From Chryseobacterium indologenes (GTDB lineage: Bacteria > Bacteroidota > Bacteroidia > Flavobacteriales > Weeksellaceae): 64,000 nucleotides of DNA. Location of the stretch: the NCBI GenBank assembly GCA_002439165.1, contig DJTE01000033.1:202488-266487 (forward strand). The letters are read 5' to 3'. Within the stretch, counting starts at the first letter, position 1. Every line of letters starts with the position of its first letter. Shown piece by piece: positions 35,142 to 44,773 of this stretch. The notes below the pieces were generated by a model, which was not told the origin of the DNA, searched no databases, and was given only the letters and a program-made list of their open reading frames with translations. A program made the translations under genes and the position numbers.

Positions 35142-38100
35142 CTATTCTTTATAGTGATACTGATATTCTTTAAGCACTTTTCCCTGCATATCGGTTACTT
35201 TTTTAAGTCTTTTTGCTGAATCATAAATATACATTTCCCGGATTCCTGATGGCTGAGTGATACTTTTAATCCCAACCAATGGATCGTAGGTATAAGTTGT
35301 AATCTGGTATCCGGAAAGGGATGAATGGTTTCTAAAATTATCTAGTGCAGAAATTAAAGCTGCTTCGGAATTATTTGAGTTGGATAGACCAGTTATGCTG
35401 TCTATGAGGTTTTGTGAAATGTTCTGTAGTTTTACACCTTCCACTTTTGCAATGGGCAAGGTTTGGCCGTACCCCCAGACAATTGTAACAGGTATTCCGT
35501 CTTTTGTAGTGTACTGCAGTAAATTTCCTTTAGAATCATAGCGGTCATAGGAAACATCTACAGAAAAAATATTATTTACAATATCAGAAGACAATACAGT
35601 TACCGGAAGGGCCAATCCTGAAGTCTTAGTATCAGCCTCTGCCTGGGAAACCGGATACACAGTCCGGATTCCGGATACGGCTTTAGTAGTACCATTTACT
35701 TTTTTGTACACCGTGGTCTCCAATGGAGTATCAGTAATATTTTTGTCTTTCATCCATTGATTACCTTTTTCATAAGCATATTGATATTCTGTTGTGACAC
35801 TTTCTCCGGAAGCAAAAGTACTGACTGTATTTTTCAAATTGACAGGTCTGTTGATGTCTGTATCATAATAGCTGTTGACTGTTTTGGTTTCTGTTTGCTT
35901 ACCTGCAAAAAATTCTTTAACCACAGTTTCAGAAAGTTCAAGCTTTCCGGACTCTATTTCTTCAATTTTAACATCTACATCATAGACATCTACATCACCC
36001 AAAAGTGGGACCTGTTTTTTAGATTTCACAATATCAAAATCTGCACTAAACGCCACTACTTCCGGATTTGAAGTAATATAATCTGTAAGTTCGTTTTTGA
36101 TCAGGGAATTTGCATAAGTATTATTAGTAGTCTTCAGTATTTCATTATTACTGTTCAGTAGCGTTTCATTCAACAAATGACCATATTTCCATTTATTATA
36201 GGATGTCATCATCCCGATATCACTGAATTCATATCTTACTTCTCCTTTTCCTGTCTTTTCTATCACATAAGGATAAGTAAATAATTCAGAACTGTTGTAG
36301 CTGCTTCCTGCCAGAGAGGAACTGCTCAATACTGTAAATTCCTGAAAAATCCTTTGTGATGGATCCGTAGGGGTTTCAACTCCGTCTACCATATTTCTTA
36401 AAGGAAATTTAATTTTTTTGGTATATATCAGCGGCTGTCTGATTTGGGCTATAGCTTTAAAATTTCCATCTGTCCATTTTCCATAGGCATACTCATACAC
36501 ATTAGAGATATTACCGGCATCTACATCCTCAATTTTCCTGATCCGGAGTCCTGAATATGTTTCCAGCTGATCAGAATAGATCCGTTTTTTATACTTAATT
36601 CCTACACCAATATGACAGCTGCACTCTCCTCTTCTTTTAATAGATACGGTACCGCTAACAGTGGAAGATCCCAGTTCTCTGTTGAAAAGTCTCATACTTC
36701 CATAGCTTTGCCCATTAGTAAAAGAAAATCCTCCCCAGCAGGTATTTATTCTATCAGGAGAATTAGGATCATTAGGGTCTGGAAAAGCATCCTGATCTCC
36801 GCCAGGCTGATAACATGACCCGGGATCAAAACTTACATTTATACTGCGTTCATATCCCCCATCTGCTGCAATCTGTAAAAAATGCTCATTATTGACAGCT
36901 ACTGCAAATACTTTATTATCCCCTATAAACGGTGGATTCTCACTATCACTGGTATACCATAAAATTCCTTTTGTTAATGTTTGTTCTCCCATATCTTTAC
37001 GAACAGAAATAGCGGGTAATTCATAATACAGATTTTTTTTCCCTTTTGTAGGGTATTCAATTGTTTTCAGGCTTCCGAGAACCGCATACTCAAAATTGGG
37101 TTCCCTGTTCCGCGTAATGACTCCTGTAGGAAAAGGCTGCATAATTTCATATCTTGTGCTGGTGGGTATATTTGTACTTTCATCATTGGAAATTCCATTA
37201 ATATATCCCCAGTAGTCATCACTTCCTGAGTTTCTTTTTGGTAAATTATGTGCTTCATTATAAATAAATTTGTAATCAGAATTGTCCAGATTATTGTGTA
37301 TATTCACCAGTTTAAGTCTGTAGTCTTCATAAGTTTTTGAGGTAGCTGAACTTTCAAAATAATTATAGTTTAATGTTATTTCTCTGATCACAGCTCCTGC
37401 ATTGTTAATTACTGTTACTTTCCGCAATGCCAACCCTTTTGCACTGTTCAGATCCTTACGGAATCTGCTGCCATCTGAAAAAGGTAATTCGTCGGAATAT
37501 GTAAAAATAACTTTTCCATTATCAAAATTAATTTGTGTAATAAGGCCGTCCATAAAAACACTTACATTTTCCGTTCTGTTGTACTTAGGCAGGTTCTGTT
37601 GTCCCAGATACACCCCGGTATAGTTTTTGGGATGTTCTATATTTACCGTTTCGGTAATATTTCTTTCATTGTACTGATTGGATTTTCCATAAATAAATTC
37701 TGCTTTAGACTTATTAATTATCATACTGTCTAGCGCATATAAACGTGATGTATTCTTAATCTGAAGTCCGGATCCCGTTAGATTCACATTGTTTTTACCA
37801 GACAGCCAATATTCAGTTCCTTTTCCATCCACAATATGAATTTTTCCCTCTACTACTTTTATTTTGTCGTTATTATAGGGTACATTAAATCCTTCTTTAT
37901 TCTGTTTTAAAATAAATCCACCAGAAGCAGTCGGTAAATTATATTCAAAGATATCAGGCTTGGTATCGTAGTAATTGCTGTTCAGAAGTTCAATATTATT
38001 CCTTATTCCATTATAATAAGAAGTATAATCAATATATCCCGTATGGTTGTGCAGCAGGTTTATATCCCTAGTAAATAAATTAGAGTATAAGTCATTCTTG

Positions 38101-38426
38101 TCCAGGAGATTCTGCTGTACTGTTCCGGGTATGGATAAACTCCACCCTAATCCTGTGGAGGAAGCCACTTCATTTAGTTTTATACCACCTGTATTATAAG
38201 AAAGCTGGATCGGAATTTCTACCCCCTGTACAGTAATGGTATAAATAGGCACTGTTATATTGGCTTTTCCACGATACAAATCTAACGGAAGTTTTCCTAT
38301 CTTCGATAAACTATAAGCTTCAGCTGAAGTGGGAGTTGGAACTAAACCTCTTGTTGCCGTTTCTATTTGAGACATTAAGTAGGAAGACTGTGCTAAAACA
38401 CAGATCATAAACATTTTTTTCTTCAT
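35142..38426 (-). CDS. YD-repeat/RHS-type secreted protein without core and tip
   Basis: A 1094-aa protein with a signal peptide (ending in SYLMSQ). ATRGLVPTPTSAEAYSLSKI and GLGWSLSIPGTVQQ are typical of the N-terminal RHS/SpvB-like region of Bacteroidota YD proteins. The C-terminus has YD-like strands (YDRYDSKGNLLQYTTKDG, TTYTYDPLVGIKSITQPSG, YIYDSAKRLKKVTDMQGKVL) but ends there: no DPxGRxxxxDPL core and no toxin tip. In related genomes such proteins are paired with a second, tip-bearing YD protein. The tips in this window (57-64 kb) are far away. Confidence 0.8.
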   Translation of the reverse strand: MKKKMFMICVLAQSSYLMSQIETATRGLVPTPTSAEAYSLSKIGKLPLDLYRGKANITVPIYTITVQGVEIPIQLSYNTGGIKLNEVASSTGLGWSLSIPGTVQQNLLDKNDLYSNLFTRDINLLHNHTGYIDYTSYYNGIRNNIELLNSNYYDTKPDIFEYNLPTASGGFILKQNKEGFNVPYNNDKIKVVEGKIHIVDGKGTEYWLSGKNNVNLTGSGLQIKNTSRLYALDSMIINKSKAEFIYGKSNQYNERNITETVNIEHPKNYTGVYLGQQNLPKYNRTENVSVFMDGLITQINFDNGKVIFTYSDELPFSDGSRFRKDLNSAKGLALRKVTVINNAGAVIREITLNYNYFESSATSKTYEDYRLKLVNIHNNLDNSDYKFIYNEAHNLPKRNSGSDDYWGYINGISNDESTNIPTSTRYEIMQPFPTGVITRNREPNFEYAVLGSLKTIEYPTKGKKNLYYELPAISVRKDMGEQTLTKGILWYTSDSENPPFIGDNKVFAVAVNNEHFLQIAADGGYERSINVSFDPGSCYQPGGDQDAFPDPNDPNSPDRINTCWGGFSFTNGQSYGSMRLFNRELGSSTVSGTVSIKRRGECSCHIGVGIKYKKRIYSDQLETYSGLRIRKIEDVDAGNISNVYEYAYGKWTDGNFKAIAQIRQPLIYTKKIKFPLRNMVDGVETPTDPSQRIFQEFTVLSSSSLAGSSYNSSELFTYPYVIEKTGKGEVRYEFSDIGMMTSYNKWKYGHLLNETLLNSNNEILKTTNNTYANSLIKNELTDYITSNPEVVAFSADFDIVKSKKQVPLLGDVDVYDVDVKIEEIESGKLELSETVVKEFFAGKQTETKTVNSYYDTDINRPVNLKNTVSTFASGESVTTEYQYAYEKGNQWMKDKNITDTPLETTVYKKVNGTTKAVSGIRTVYPVSQAEADTKTSGLALPVTVLSSDIVNNIFSVDVSYDRYDSKGNLLQYTTKDGIPVTIVWGYGQTLPIAKVEGVKLQNISQNLIDSITGLSNSNNSEAALISALDNFRNHSSLSGYQITTYTYDPLVGIKSITQPSGIREMYIYDSAKRLKKVTDMQGKVLKEYQYHYKE

Positions 38427-38452
38427 TTATTTTTATTTTTATTTTTATTTTA
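38427..38452 (-). repeat. ATAAAA hexamer repeat in the 5' leader of the YD gene
   Basis: On the minus strand about four ATAAAA units lie directly before the ATG. A-rich leaders help translation in Bacteroidota; a hexamer run could also vary in length. The rest of the 38453-38706 gap is AT-rich without recognisable features. Confidence 0.6.
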
Positions 38453-38706
38453 TGGTAATCTGGTTGCCAGCAGCTGCCTCCCAAGTAAAACAATATGATT
38501 TTCAGATAGTTTCACAGATAACATAAGTCATTCAGACTATCTATAAATCATCAGATCGTTTTTTGGAAAACTAATACTTTTTAATCATATCTCTCAATAG
38601 CAACTCATTATTTTTATGAATATTAATTTAATAATATATCATTAATATAAAGGTAAATCGCAGATGCGACAGAATATGTCGTATTATAAATTACTTTTAT
38701 AAAAAA

Positions 38707-38735
38707 TAAAAAAACCTTTGAAAAATCAAAGGTCC
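38707..38735 (-). terminator. Terminator of the his operon
   Basis: ACCTTTG / CAAAGGT stem; on the minus strand it is followed by seven T. It starts 5 bp after the hisIE stop codon. Confidence 0.85.
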
Positions 38736-38739
38736 TTGT

Positions 38740-39327
38740 CTATTTATTCCTACTTAGAAGCACTTCTTCAATTTCTTCCAGAGTATATCCTTTAGCTTTG
38801 AGTAAAATCAGAAAATGATACAGAAGATCAGCCGCCTCGTTTTTGAATAAATCCTGATTATTATCTTTGGCTTCAATAACCAGTTCTACGGCTTCCTCTC
38901 CTACTTTCTGAGCGACTTTATTAATGCCCTTCTGATAAAGAGAATAGGTGTATGAACCGTCTTCCTGACTATCAATTTTATCAGAGATTTTAGCTTCCAG
39001 TTCATACAGGAATCCTTTTGAATTTTTTTCACCAAAGCAGCTGAAACTTCCCGTGTGACAGACCGGGCCTGTTGGAACCGCTTTAATCAGAATGGTATCC
39101 TGGTCACAATCTGTATGCATGCTTTCCACTTTCAGGAAATTTCCGGACTCTTCTCCTTTGATCCAGAGTCTGTTTTTGGAACGGCTGAAAAATGTGACTT
39201 TCCCTTCTCTCTTTGTTTTTTCAAATGCTTCTTCATTCATATAGCCGAGCATAAGCACCTGAAGTGTTCTGCTGTCCTGGATAACAACGGGCACAAGGCC
39301 GTTTCCCTTATCGAAATCAGTTTTCAT
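38740..39327 (-). CDS. hisIE: Bifunctional phosphoribosyl-AMP cyclohydrolase / phosphoribosyl-ATP pyrophosphatase
   Basis: 195 aa, the usual fused form. HisI part (1-105): MLGYMNEEAF, zinc-binding MHTDCDQDTILI and CHTGSFSCFG. HisE part: QKVGEEAVELVIEA and NEAADLLYHFLILL, the all-alpha pyrophosphohydrolase motif. It catalyses steps 2 and 3 of histidine synthesis. Its ATG overlaps the hisF stop by 4 bp. Last gene of the operon. Confidence 0.97.
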   Translation of the reverse strand: MKTDFDKGNGLVPVVIQDSRTLQVLMLGYMNEEAFEKTKREGKVTFFSRSKNRLWIKGEESGNFLKVESMHTDCDQDTILIKAVPTGPVCHTGSFSCFGEKNSKGFLYELEAKISDKIDSQEDGSYTYSLYQKGINKVAQKVGEEAVELVIEAKDNNQDLFKNEAADLLYHFLILLKAKGYTLEEIEEVLLSRNK

Positions 39328-40076
39328 CGTATTGCAATTTTTTGAGATTTTAATATTTGTTTTAATCCGGATACCGGAATTTCATTGAAGTGGAAGATAC
39401 TGGCTGCCAGTGCACCTGTGGCTCTTGTTTCCTGAAAGACATGAACAAAATCTTCTGCTTTTCCGGCTCCTCCGGATGCAATGACAGGTATCTGCACATT
39501 TTCTGATACAAGACGGGTAATCCGGAGGTCAAATCCGGCTTTTGTTCCGTCTCCGTCCATAGAAGTCAACAGGATTTCCCCCGCTCCCAAAGATTCAGCT
39601 TCTTTAGCCCATTCCACGGTGTCCAGACGGGTAGCTATACGTCCGCCGTTGGTATAGACCAGATCTTTACCGCTGGTAAACCGGGTATCAACCGCTACCA
39701 CAATACACTGACTCCCAAATTCTTTTGCCAGGCTGTAAATAAGCTGCGGATCTTTCACCGCTGAAGAATTGATGCTGATCTTATCTGCTCCGGCTTCCAG
39801 AAGCTTTCTGACATCTTCCACAGAGGAAATTCCACCTCCTACCGTAAAAGGAATACTCAACTGTTTAGCAATATCTTTTACAAGGTCTGCAAACGTTTTC
39901 CGGTTCTCTATGGTTGCTGTAATATCCAGGAAAACCAGTTCATCAGCACCGTCCTGTTCGTATTTTAAAGCCAGCTCTACCGGATCTCCGGCATTCCTGA
40001 GTCCTTCAAAATTGATTCCTTTTACGGTGGTTCCGTCTTTAATATCCAGGCATGGAATAATTCTTTTTTTAAGCAT
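39324..40076 (-). CDS. hisF: Imidazole glycerol phosphate synthase subunit HisF
   Basis: 250 aa from ATG 40076 (LKKRIIPCLDIKDGTTVKGI). Cyclase subunit, (beta/alpha)8 barrel with catalytic Asp in CLDIK and in LTSMDGDGTKAGFD. Phosphate-binding GGGIS and ASGGAGK are present. It overlaps the hisA end by 8 bp. Confidence 0.97.
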   Translation of the reverse strand: MLKKRIIPCLDIKDGTTVKGINFEGLRNAGDPVELALKYEQDGADELVFLDITATIENRKTFADLVKDIAKQLSIPFTVGGGISSVEDVRKLLEAGADKISINSSAVKDPQLIYSLAKEFGSQCIVVAVDTRFTSGKDLVYTNGGRIATRLDTVEWAKEAESLGAGEILLTSMDGDGTKAGFDLRITRLVSENVQIPVIASGGAGKAEDFVHVFQETRATGALAASIFHFNEIPVSGLKQILKSQKIAIR

Positions 40077-40791
40077 TTTCAATCAGTTTCTGAAGTTCTG
40101 TTAATGGTATTTTTCCTTCATAAAGAGCTTTACCGATAATGGTTCCTGAACATCCGATCTCCTTCATGACATACAGGTCTTCCATACACGAAATTCCTCC
40201 GCTTGCGGTAAGACTTACCGAGGTCTTTGTGAGGATTTCTTTATAAAGTTCTCCTGAAGGGCCTTCCAGCATTCCGTCTTTAGCAATATCGGTACAGATG
40301 ACCTGCTGAATTCCCAGTTCCTGATACCGCAGGAGAAAATCAATGATATCTTCACCGCTTTCTTCCTGCCAGCCGGAGATCTTTATTTTCCGGTGGTGGC
40401 AGTCTGCGCCTAAAATGATCTTTTCACTTCCGTATTTTCGGATCATTTCAAGGCTGAACTCAGGATTCTGAACTGCTATACTTCCAAGCGTAACCTGCTG
40501 CGCTCCCGAATCAAAAGCGGTTTCTATATCTTTCTGCGTTTTCAATCCGCCTCCGAAATCAATATGCAGCGAGGTTTCTTTTGCTATATTTTCCAGTACT
40601 TTCTGATTGACAATATGTCTGGACCTGGCACCATCAAGATCCACGAGGTGAAGGAACCGTATTCCGTAATTTTCAAATTCCTTAGCGGTTTCCACAGGAT
40701 CTTCACGGTATATTTTTTTGGTGCTGTAATCTCCTTTTGACAGCCGCACACATTTTCCGTCAATAATATCAATAGCCGGTATGATTTTCAT
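40069..40791 (-). CDS. hisA: ProFAR isomerase
   Basis: 240 aa barrel paralogous to HisF: IIPAIDIIDGKCVRLSKGDY with catalytic Asp8, HLVDLDGARS, FGGGLKT, CTDIAKDGMLEGPS with the second Asp, and TASGGIS. It isomerises ProFAR to PRFAR. Confidence 0.97.
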   Translation of the reverse strand: MKIIPAIDIIDGKCVRLSKGDYSTKKIYREDPVETAKEFENYGIRFLHLVDLDGARSRHIVNQKVLENIAKETSLHIDFGGGLKTQKDIETAFDSGAQQVTLGSIAVQNPEFSLEMIRKYGSEKIILGADCHHRKIKISGWQEESGEDIIDFLLRYQELGIQQVICTDIAKDGMLEGPSGELYKEILTKTSVSLTASGGISCMEDLYVMKEIGCSGTIIGKALYEGKIPLTELQKLIENA

Positions 40792-40793
40792 TT

Positions 40794-41372
40794 CTAAAGG
40801 GTTAAAAAATTACTTAATATCTTCCGTCCAACGGACCCTGATTTCTCCGGGTGAAACTGAACAGCATAAAAATTGTCTTTCTGCAAAGCTGCACTGAAAG
40901 GCCGGATATAATTACATTTTGCGGCTGTAAACTCTGACAGCCCACAATAATAACTGTGTACAAAATAAACGTCGCTGCTGTCATTAACCCCTGCAAAAAG
41001 ACGTGATGCTGTATCGGAAACTGTATTCCAGCCCATATGAGGAACGAGATCTTCGGGCGGAAACCTTTTCACCTGAATATCAAATATTCCCATTCCTTCT
41101 GTCTCTCCTTCTTCGTTCGCGGCACACATCAGCTGCATGCCCAGGCAGATTCCCAAAACGGGTTGTTTCAAAGCGGGGATCAGCATATCAAGACCTTTTT
41201 CTCTGAGATTTTTCATGGTAGATGAAGCCTCTCCTACGCCTGGAAAAATAACTTTATCTGCCTGCAGGATAAGTTCAGGATCATCCGTTACTACGGATTC
41301 TGTATTCAGCTGGAATAATGCATTCTGAACGGAACTTACATTTCCGCCGTTGTATTTAATTATCGCAATCAT
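40794..41372 (-). CDS. hisH: Imidazole glycerol phosphate synthase subunit HisH
   Basis: 192 aa glutaminase. YNGGNVSSV start, oxyanion strand FPGVGEASSTMKNL, nucleophile in VLGICLGMQLM, and His/Glu of the triad in AVQFHPEKSG. It feeds ammonia to HisF. It overlaps hisB by 4 bp. Confidence 0.97.
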   Translation of the reverse strand: MIAIIKYNGGNVSSVQNALFQLNTESVVTDDPELILQADKVIFPGVGEASSTMKNLREKGLDMLIPALKQPVLGICLGMQLMCAANEEGETEGMGIFDIQVKRFPPEDLVPHMGWNTVSDTASRLFAGVNDSSDVYFVHSYYCGLSEFTAAKCNYIRPFSAALQKDNFYAVQFHPEKSGSVGRKILSNFLTL

Positions 41373-42463
41373 AAGCTTCCTTTGGTTGAGGGTAAATTAT
41401 AAGTGTCATCGGACTGTCTTACTGCCATTTTCAGGGCTTTTGCAAATGCTTTGAATAAGGCTTCTATTTTGTGATGCTCATTATTTCCTTCTGCTTTAAG
41501 GTTCAGGTTGGATCTGGAAGAGTCTGTAAATGATTTGAAAAAGTGAAAGAACATTTCAGTGGGCACATCTCCTATTTTTTCTCTTTTAAATTCAGCTTCC
41601 CATACCAGCCACGGTCTTCCTCCGAAATCTATTGCCGCCTGCGCCAGGCAGTCATCCATCGGAAGGAGAAATCCATATCTTTCAATTCCTTTTTTGCTTC
41701 CCAAAGCTTTTAAAAATGCTTCCCCCAAAGCAATTCCTGTATCTTCGATGGTGTGATGCTCATCAATTTCCAAATCTCCAACGGCTTTAATTTTCAGATC
41801 AAGACCTCCGTGTCTGACTATCTGCTCCAGCATATGATCAAAGAAATGCAGTCCTGTTGAAATTTCCGATACGCCTTTTCCGTCGAGGTTTATTTCTATT
41901 TCTATATCGGTTTCATTGGTTTTTCTGTGAACTTTGGCTGTTCTGGAACCCTTCTTTAAAAAGCTGTAAATCTCCTCCCATTTCGTGGTAGTGAGCGCAG
42001 CTTCATCATTAAAACTCTCATTGATAAAAATAGCTTTAGATCCCATATTTTCAGCCAGTTGAATGTCTGTAACCCGGTCTCCGATAACATAGGAATTTTC
42101 CAGATCGTACTGTCCGTATGTATACTTTCCGAGCATGGCTGTTCCGGGTTTCCGGGTAGGTTTATTTTCATGTTCAAAACTGCTGTCGATCAGAATATCA
42201 CTGAAAATAATACCTTCATTTTCAAATGCCCTAAGCATCTTTTCGTGAGGTTTTATAAAATTCTCATAAGGAAAACTGTCTGTTCCCAGACCATCCTGGT
42301 TGGTGACCATCACCAGTTCGTAGTCAAGTTCTCTGGCGATTTTTGAAAGATTCTGAAATACGCCGGGATAAAACTCCAGTTTGTCCAGAGAATCGACCTG
42401 GAAATCTTCCGGAGGTTCAATGATGAGCGTGCCGTCGCGATCTATAAAAAGGACTTTTTTCAT
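41369..42463 (-). CDS. hisB: Bifunctional histidinol-phosphatase / imidazoleglycerol-phosphate dehydratase
   Basis: 364 aa, fusion of an N-terminal HAD phosphatase (LFIDRDGTLIIEPPEDFQVD, VTNQDGLGTD, YVIGDRVTDIQLAENMGSKA) with a C-terminal dehydratase holding two His-rich metal motifs (HFFDHMLEQIVRHGG ... DEHHTIEDTGIALG and NNEHHKIEALFKAF). The fused form catalyses steps 6 and 8. Shares one base with hisC. Confidence 0.97.
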   Translation of the reverse strand: MKKVLFIDRDGTLIIEPPEDFQVDSLDKLEFYPGVFQNLSKIARELDYELVMVTNQDGLGTDSFPYENFIKPHEKMLRAFENEGIIFSDILIDSSFEHENKPTRKPGTAMLGKYTYGQYDLENSYVIGDRVTDIQLAENMGSKAIFINESFNDEAALTTTKWEEIYSFLKKGSRTAKVHRKTNETDIEIEINLDGKGVSEISTGLHFFDHMLEQIVRHGGLDLKIKAVGDLEIDEHHTIEDTGIALGEAFLKALGSKKGIERYGFLLPMDDCLAQAAIDFGGRPWLVWEAEFKREKIGDVPTEMFFHFFKSFTDSSRSNLNLKAEGNNEHHKIEALFKAFAKALKMAVRQSDDTYNLPSTKGSL

Positions 42464-43491
42464 CAGCTGATATTTTTCAGTGTGTCGATTAATTTTTCGT
42501 TTTCTTTATGACTTCCTACATTAATTCTGATGCATTCAGGAATAGCGGGCGCTCTTTTACTGGTCAGAATTTCTTCTGTAAGCATTCTTTCATATACCTT
42601 TTCAGCATTTCTCATCTTAATCAGGAAGAAGTTGGCATCGGTAGGGAAAACCTTTTCAATGCATTCCATATTTTCAAACTGACTGATGAGCCATTCTCTT
42701 TCCTGAAGGGTATTTTCGACATTTTCTTTAAGTCTGTTCCCGTTATCCAAAAGATTCAGAATCAGTTCCTGGCTCAGGGTATTCACATTATACGGCGCTT
42801 TTACCGTGTTGATCAACCGGATAATCGCTTCTGAAGCATAGGCCGCACCTACCCTCGCCGCGGCTGTTCCCCAGGCTTTTGAGAAGGTCTGAAGAATGAT
42901 CAGGTTAGGATATTGTGAAAGCAGTTCTATTCCTGATCTTTTCCCGGAAAATTCGATGTAGGCTTCATCAATAACCACAATTCCATCAAAATTCCGTACA
43001 AAAAATTCAATATCTTCCACGCTGTTTCCTGTTGGATTATTAGGAGAACACAGAAAGAAAATTTTAAGGTCTGTTTCCCTGTTCTTTTTTAAAAATTCCT
43101 CTTTTATTATTTCAAAATTTTCATCAAGGTCCAGCTTTAGGACTTTATTTTCATTGACGGCCGCATAAAAACCATACATCGCAAAAGATGGATTCATCAT
43201 GAGAATGGCATCTTTTTTAGGTTCACAGAATACTTTGATGATCAGATCGATCAGTTCGTCACTTCCGTTTCCTATCGCTATTTGTGAAGGTTTTACGTCT
43301 TTTATTTCCGCCAATTTATTTTTAAGTTTTTTCTGGGTTGAATCCGGATACCTGTTGAATTCACCGAAAGGGCATTCATTGGCATCCAGCATTACCGGAG
43401 CGTTAAATTCATTATGATCCCTGAAACTGATATAGGGCTGTAAAGCTGTAATATTTTTTCTTACCAAACTATTGAGGTTGAATTCTTTCAT
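42463..43491 (-). CDS. hisC: Histidinol-phosphate aminotransferase
   Basis: 342 aa PLP-dependent class I/II enzyme. LDANECPFGEFNRYPDSTQK, IGNGSDELIDLIIKVF, CSPNNPTGN, VVIDEAYIEFSG with the Asp of PLP, and the Schiff-base Lys in TFSKAWGTAAARVG are present. It transaminates imidazole acetol phosphate. Confidence 0.97.
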   Translation of the reverse strand: MKEFNLNSLVRKNITALQPYISFRDHNEFNAPVMLDANECPFGEFNRYPDSTQKKLKNKLAEIKDVKPSQIAIGNGSDELIDLIIKVFCEPKKDAILMMNPSFAMYGFYAAVNENKVLKLDLDENFEIIKEEFLKKNRETDLKIFFLCSPNNPTGNSVEDIEFFVRNFDGIVVIDEAYIEFSGKRSGIELLSQYPNLIILQTFSKAWGTAAARVGAAYASEAIIRLINTVKAPYNVNTLSQELILNLLDNGNRLKENVENTLQEREWLISQFENMECIEKVFPTDANFFLIKMRNAEKVYERMLTEEILTSKRAPAIPECIRINVGSHKENEKLIDTLKNIS

Positions 43492-43493
43492 TT

Positions 43494-44771
43494 TTATTGT
43501 TTTAATCTGATGGATACTGCATTTCTGTGGGCAAAAAGTCCTTCCGCTTCTGCCATTATTTCTATTGTTTTTCCGATGTTCTGAAGGCCTTTCTTAGTCA
43601 GGTGCTGGAAAGTGATCTTTTTAACAAAACTATCCAGTGAAACACCGCTGTAATTCTTTGCAAAAGCATTGGTCGGCAGGGTGTGATTGGTTCCGCTGGC
43701 GTAATCTCCTGCACTTTCACAGGAATAATTACCCAGAAAAACAGAACCTGCATTTTGTACCAGTGGAATATATTTTTCAAAGTCTTCCACAGCCAGAATA
43801 AGGTGTTCCGGAGCGTACAGATTGCTGAATTCAATGGCATTTTCAAGGTTTTCTGTCAGGATAAAACAACTGTTCTGTAATGCCTGGCCTGCCATTTCAT
43901 TTCTGGGGAGCTTCTTAAGCTGCGTTTCAACAGCTTCTATTGTTTTATTAAAGACTTCAAAATCTGTGGTGATAAATACGACCTGGCTGTCACTTCCGTG
44001 TTCTGCCTGGGAAAGAAGATCTGCGGCACAAAATTCAGGATTTGCGCTACGGTCTGCTATGACCAGGACTTCACTTGGCCCTGCCGGCATATCCACTGCA
44101 ACACCGAAACGCTGGGCATATTCTTTTCCTGCAACGACAAACTGGTTTCCGGGACCGAAAATCTTGTAAACCTTTGGAATACTTTCTGTTCCTAAAGTCA
44201 TGGCAGCTATTGCCTGTGCTCCGCCTGTTTTATAGATTTCTGAAATTCCGCAAAGCTGTGCCGTGTATAAAATTGCAGGATTGATACATCCGTTCTGATC
44301 CGGTGGCGTACAAAGAACGATTTCCCGGCAGCCCGCCAGATTCGCGGGGATGGCCAGCATCAGAACGGTTGAGAATAAAGGTGCTGTTCCTCCGGGGATG
44401 TAGATTCCCACCTTTTCTATGGCTCTGCTTTCTCTCCAGCAGGTTACTCCTTTCATTGTTTCTATTACTTCCTTCTTCTCTTTCTGTGAGGCATGGAATT
44501 TTGAAATGTTACCTTTTGCCTGGCTGATCGCTTTTTTCAGATCTTCACTCATCTGTCTGATGGCCGTTTCAATTTCAGATTCTGTGACTGTAATTTGAGA
44601 TGTTACGGCTTTATCAAACTTTTTATTGAATTTAATAAGTGCTTTGTCTCCGTTCTGTTCAACGGCTTCAAATATTTCAGCGATAAGTCCGGAAATCTCT
44701 TCCTGTTCGATGACAGGACGTTTGGTAAGGTCCGGCCATGTTTTTCTTTCTGGATATCGGTATATTTTCAT
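43494..44771 (-). CDS. hisD: Histidinol dehydrogenase
   Basis: 425 aa. AYIPGG-type IYIPGGTAPLFSTVLMLAIPA, GGAQAIAAMTLGTESIPKV, GPGNQFVVAGKEYAQR, MPAGPSEVLVIAD, zinc/catalytic AADLLSQAEHGSDSQVV and the C-terminal NHTLPT. It carries out the last two oxidations to histidine with NAD+. Confidence 0.97.
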   Translation of the reverse strand: MKIYRYPERKTWPDLTKRPVIEQEEISGLIAEIFEAVEQNGDKALIKFNKKFDKAVTSQITVTESEIETAIRQMSEDLKKAISQAKGNISKFHASQKEKKEVIETMKGVTCWRESRAIEKVGIYIPGGTAPLFSTVLMLAIPANLAGCREIVLCTPPDQNGCINPAILYTAQLCGISEIYKTGGAQAIAAMTLGTESIPKVYKIFGPGNQFVVAGKEYAQRFGVAVDMPAGPSEVLVIADRSANPEFCAADLLSQAEHGSDSQVVFITTDFEVFNKTIEAVETQLKKLPRNEMAGQALQNSCFILTENLENAIEFSNLYAPEHLILAVEDFEKYIPLVQNAGSVFLGNYSCESAGDYASGTNHTLPTNAFAKNYSGVSLDSFVKKITFQHLTKKGLQNIGKTIEIMAEAEGLFAHRNAVSIRLKQ

Positions 44772-44773
44772 TT

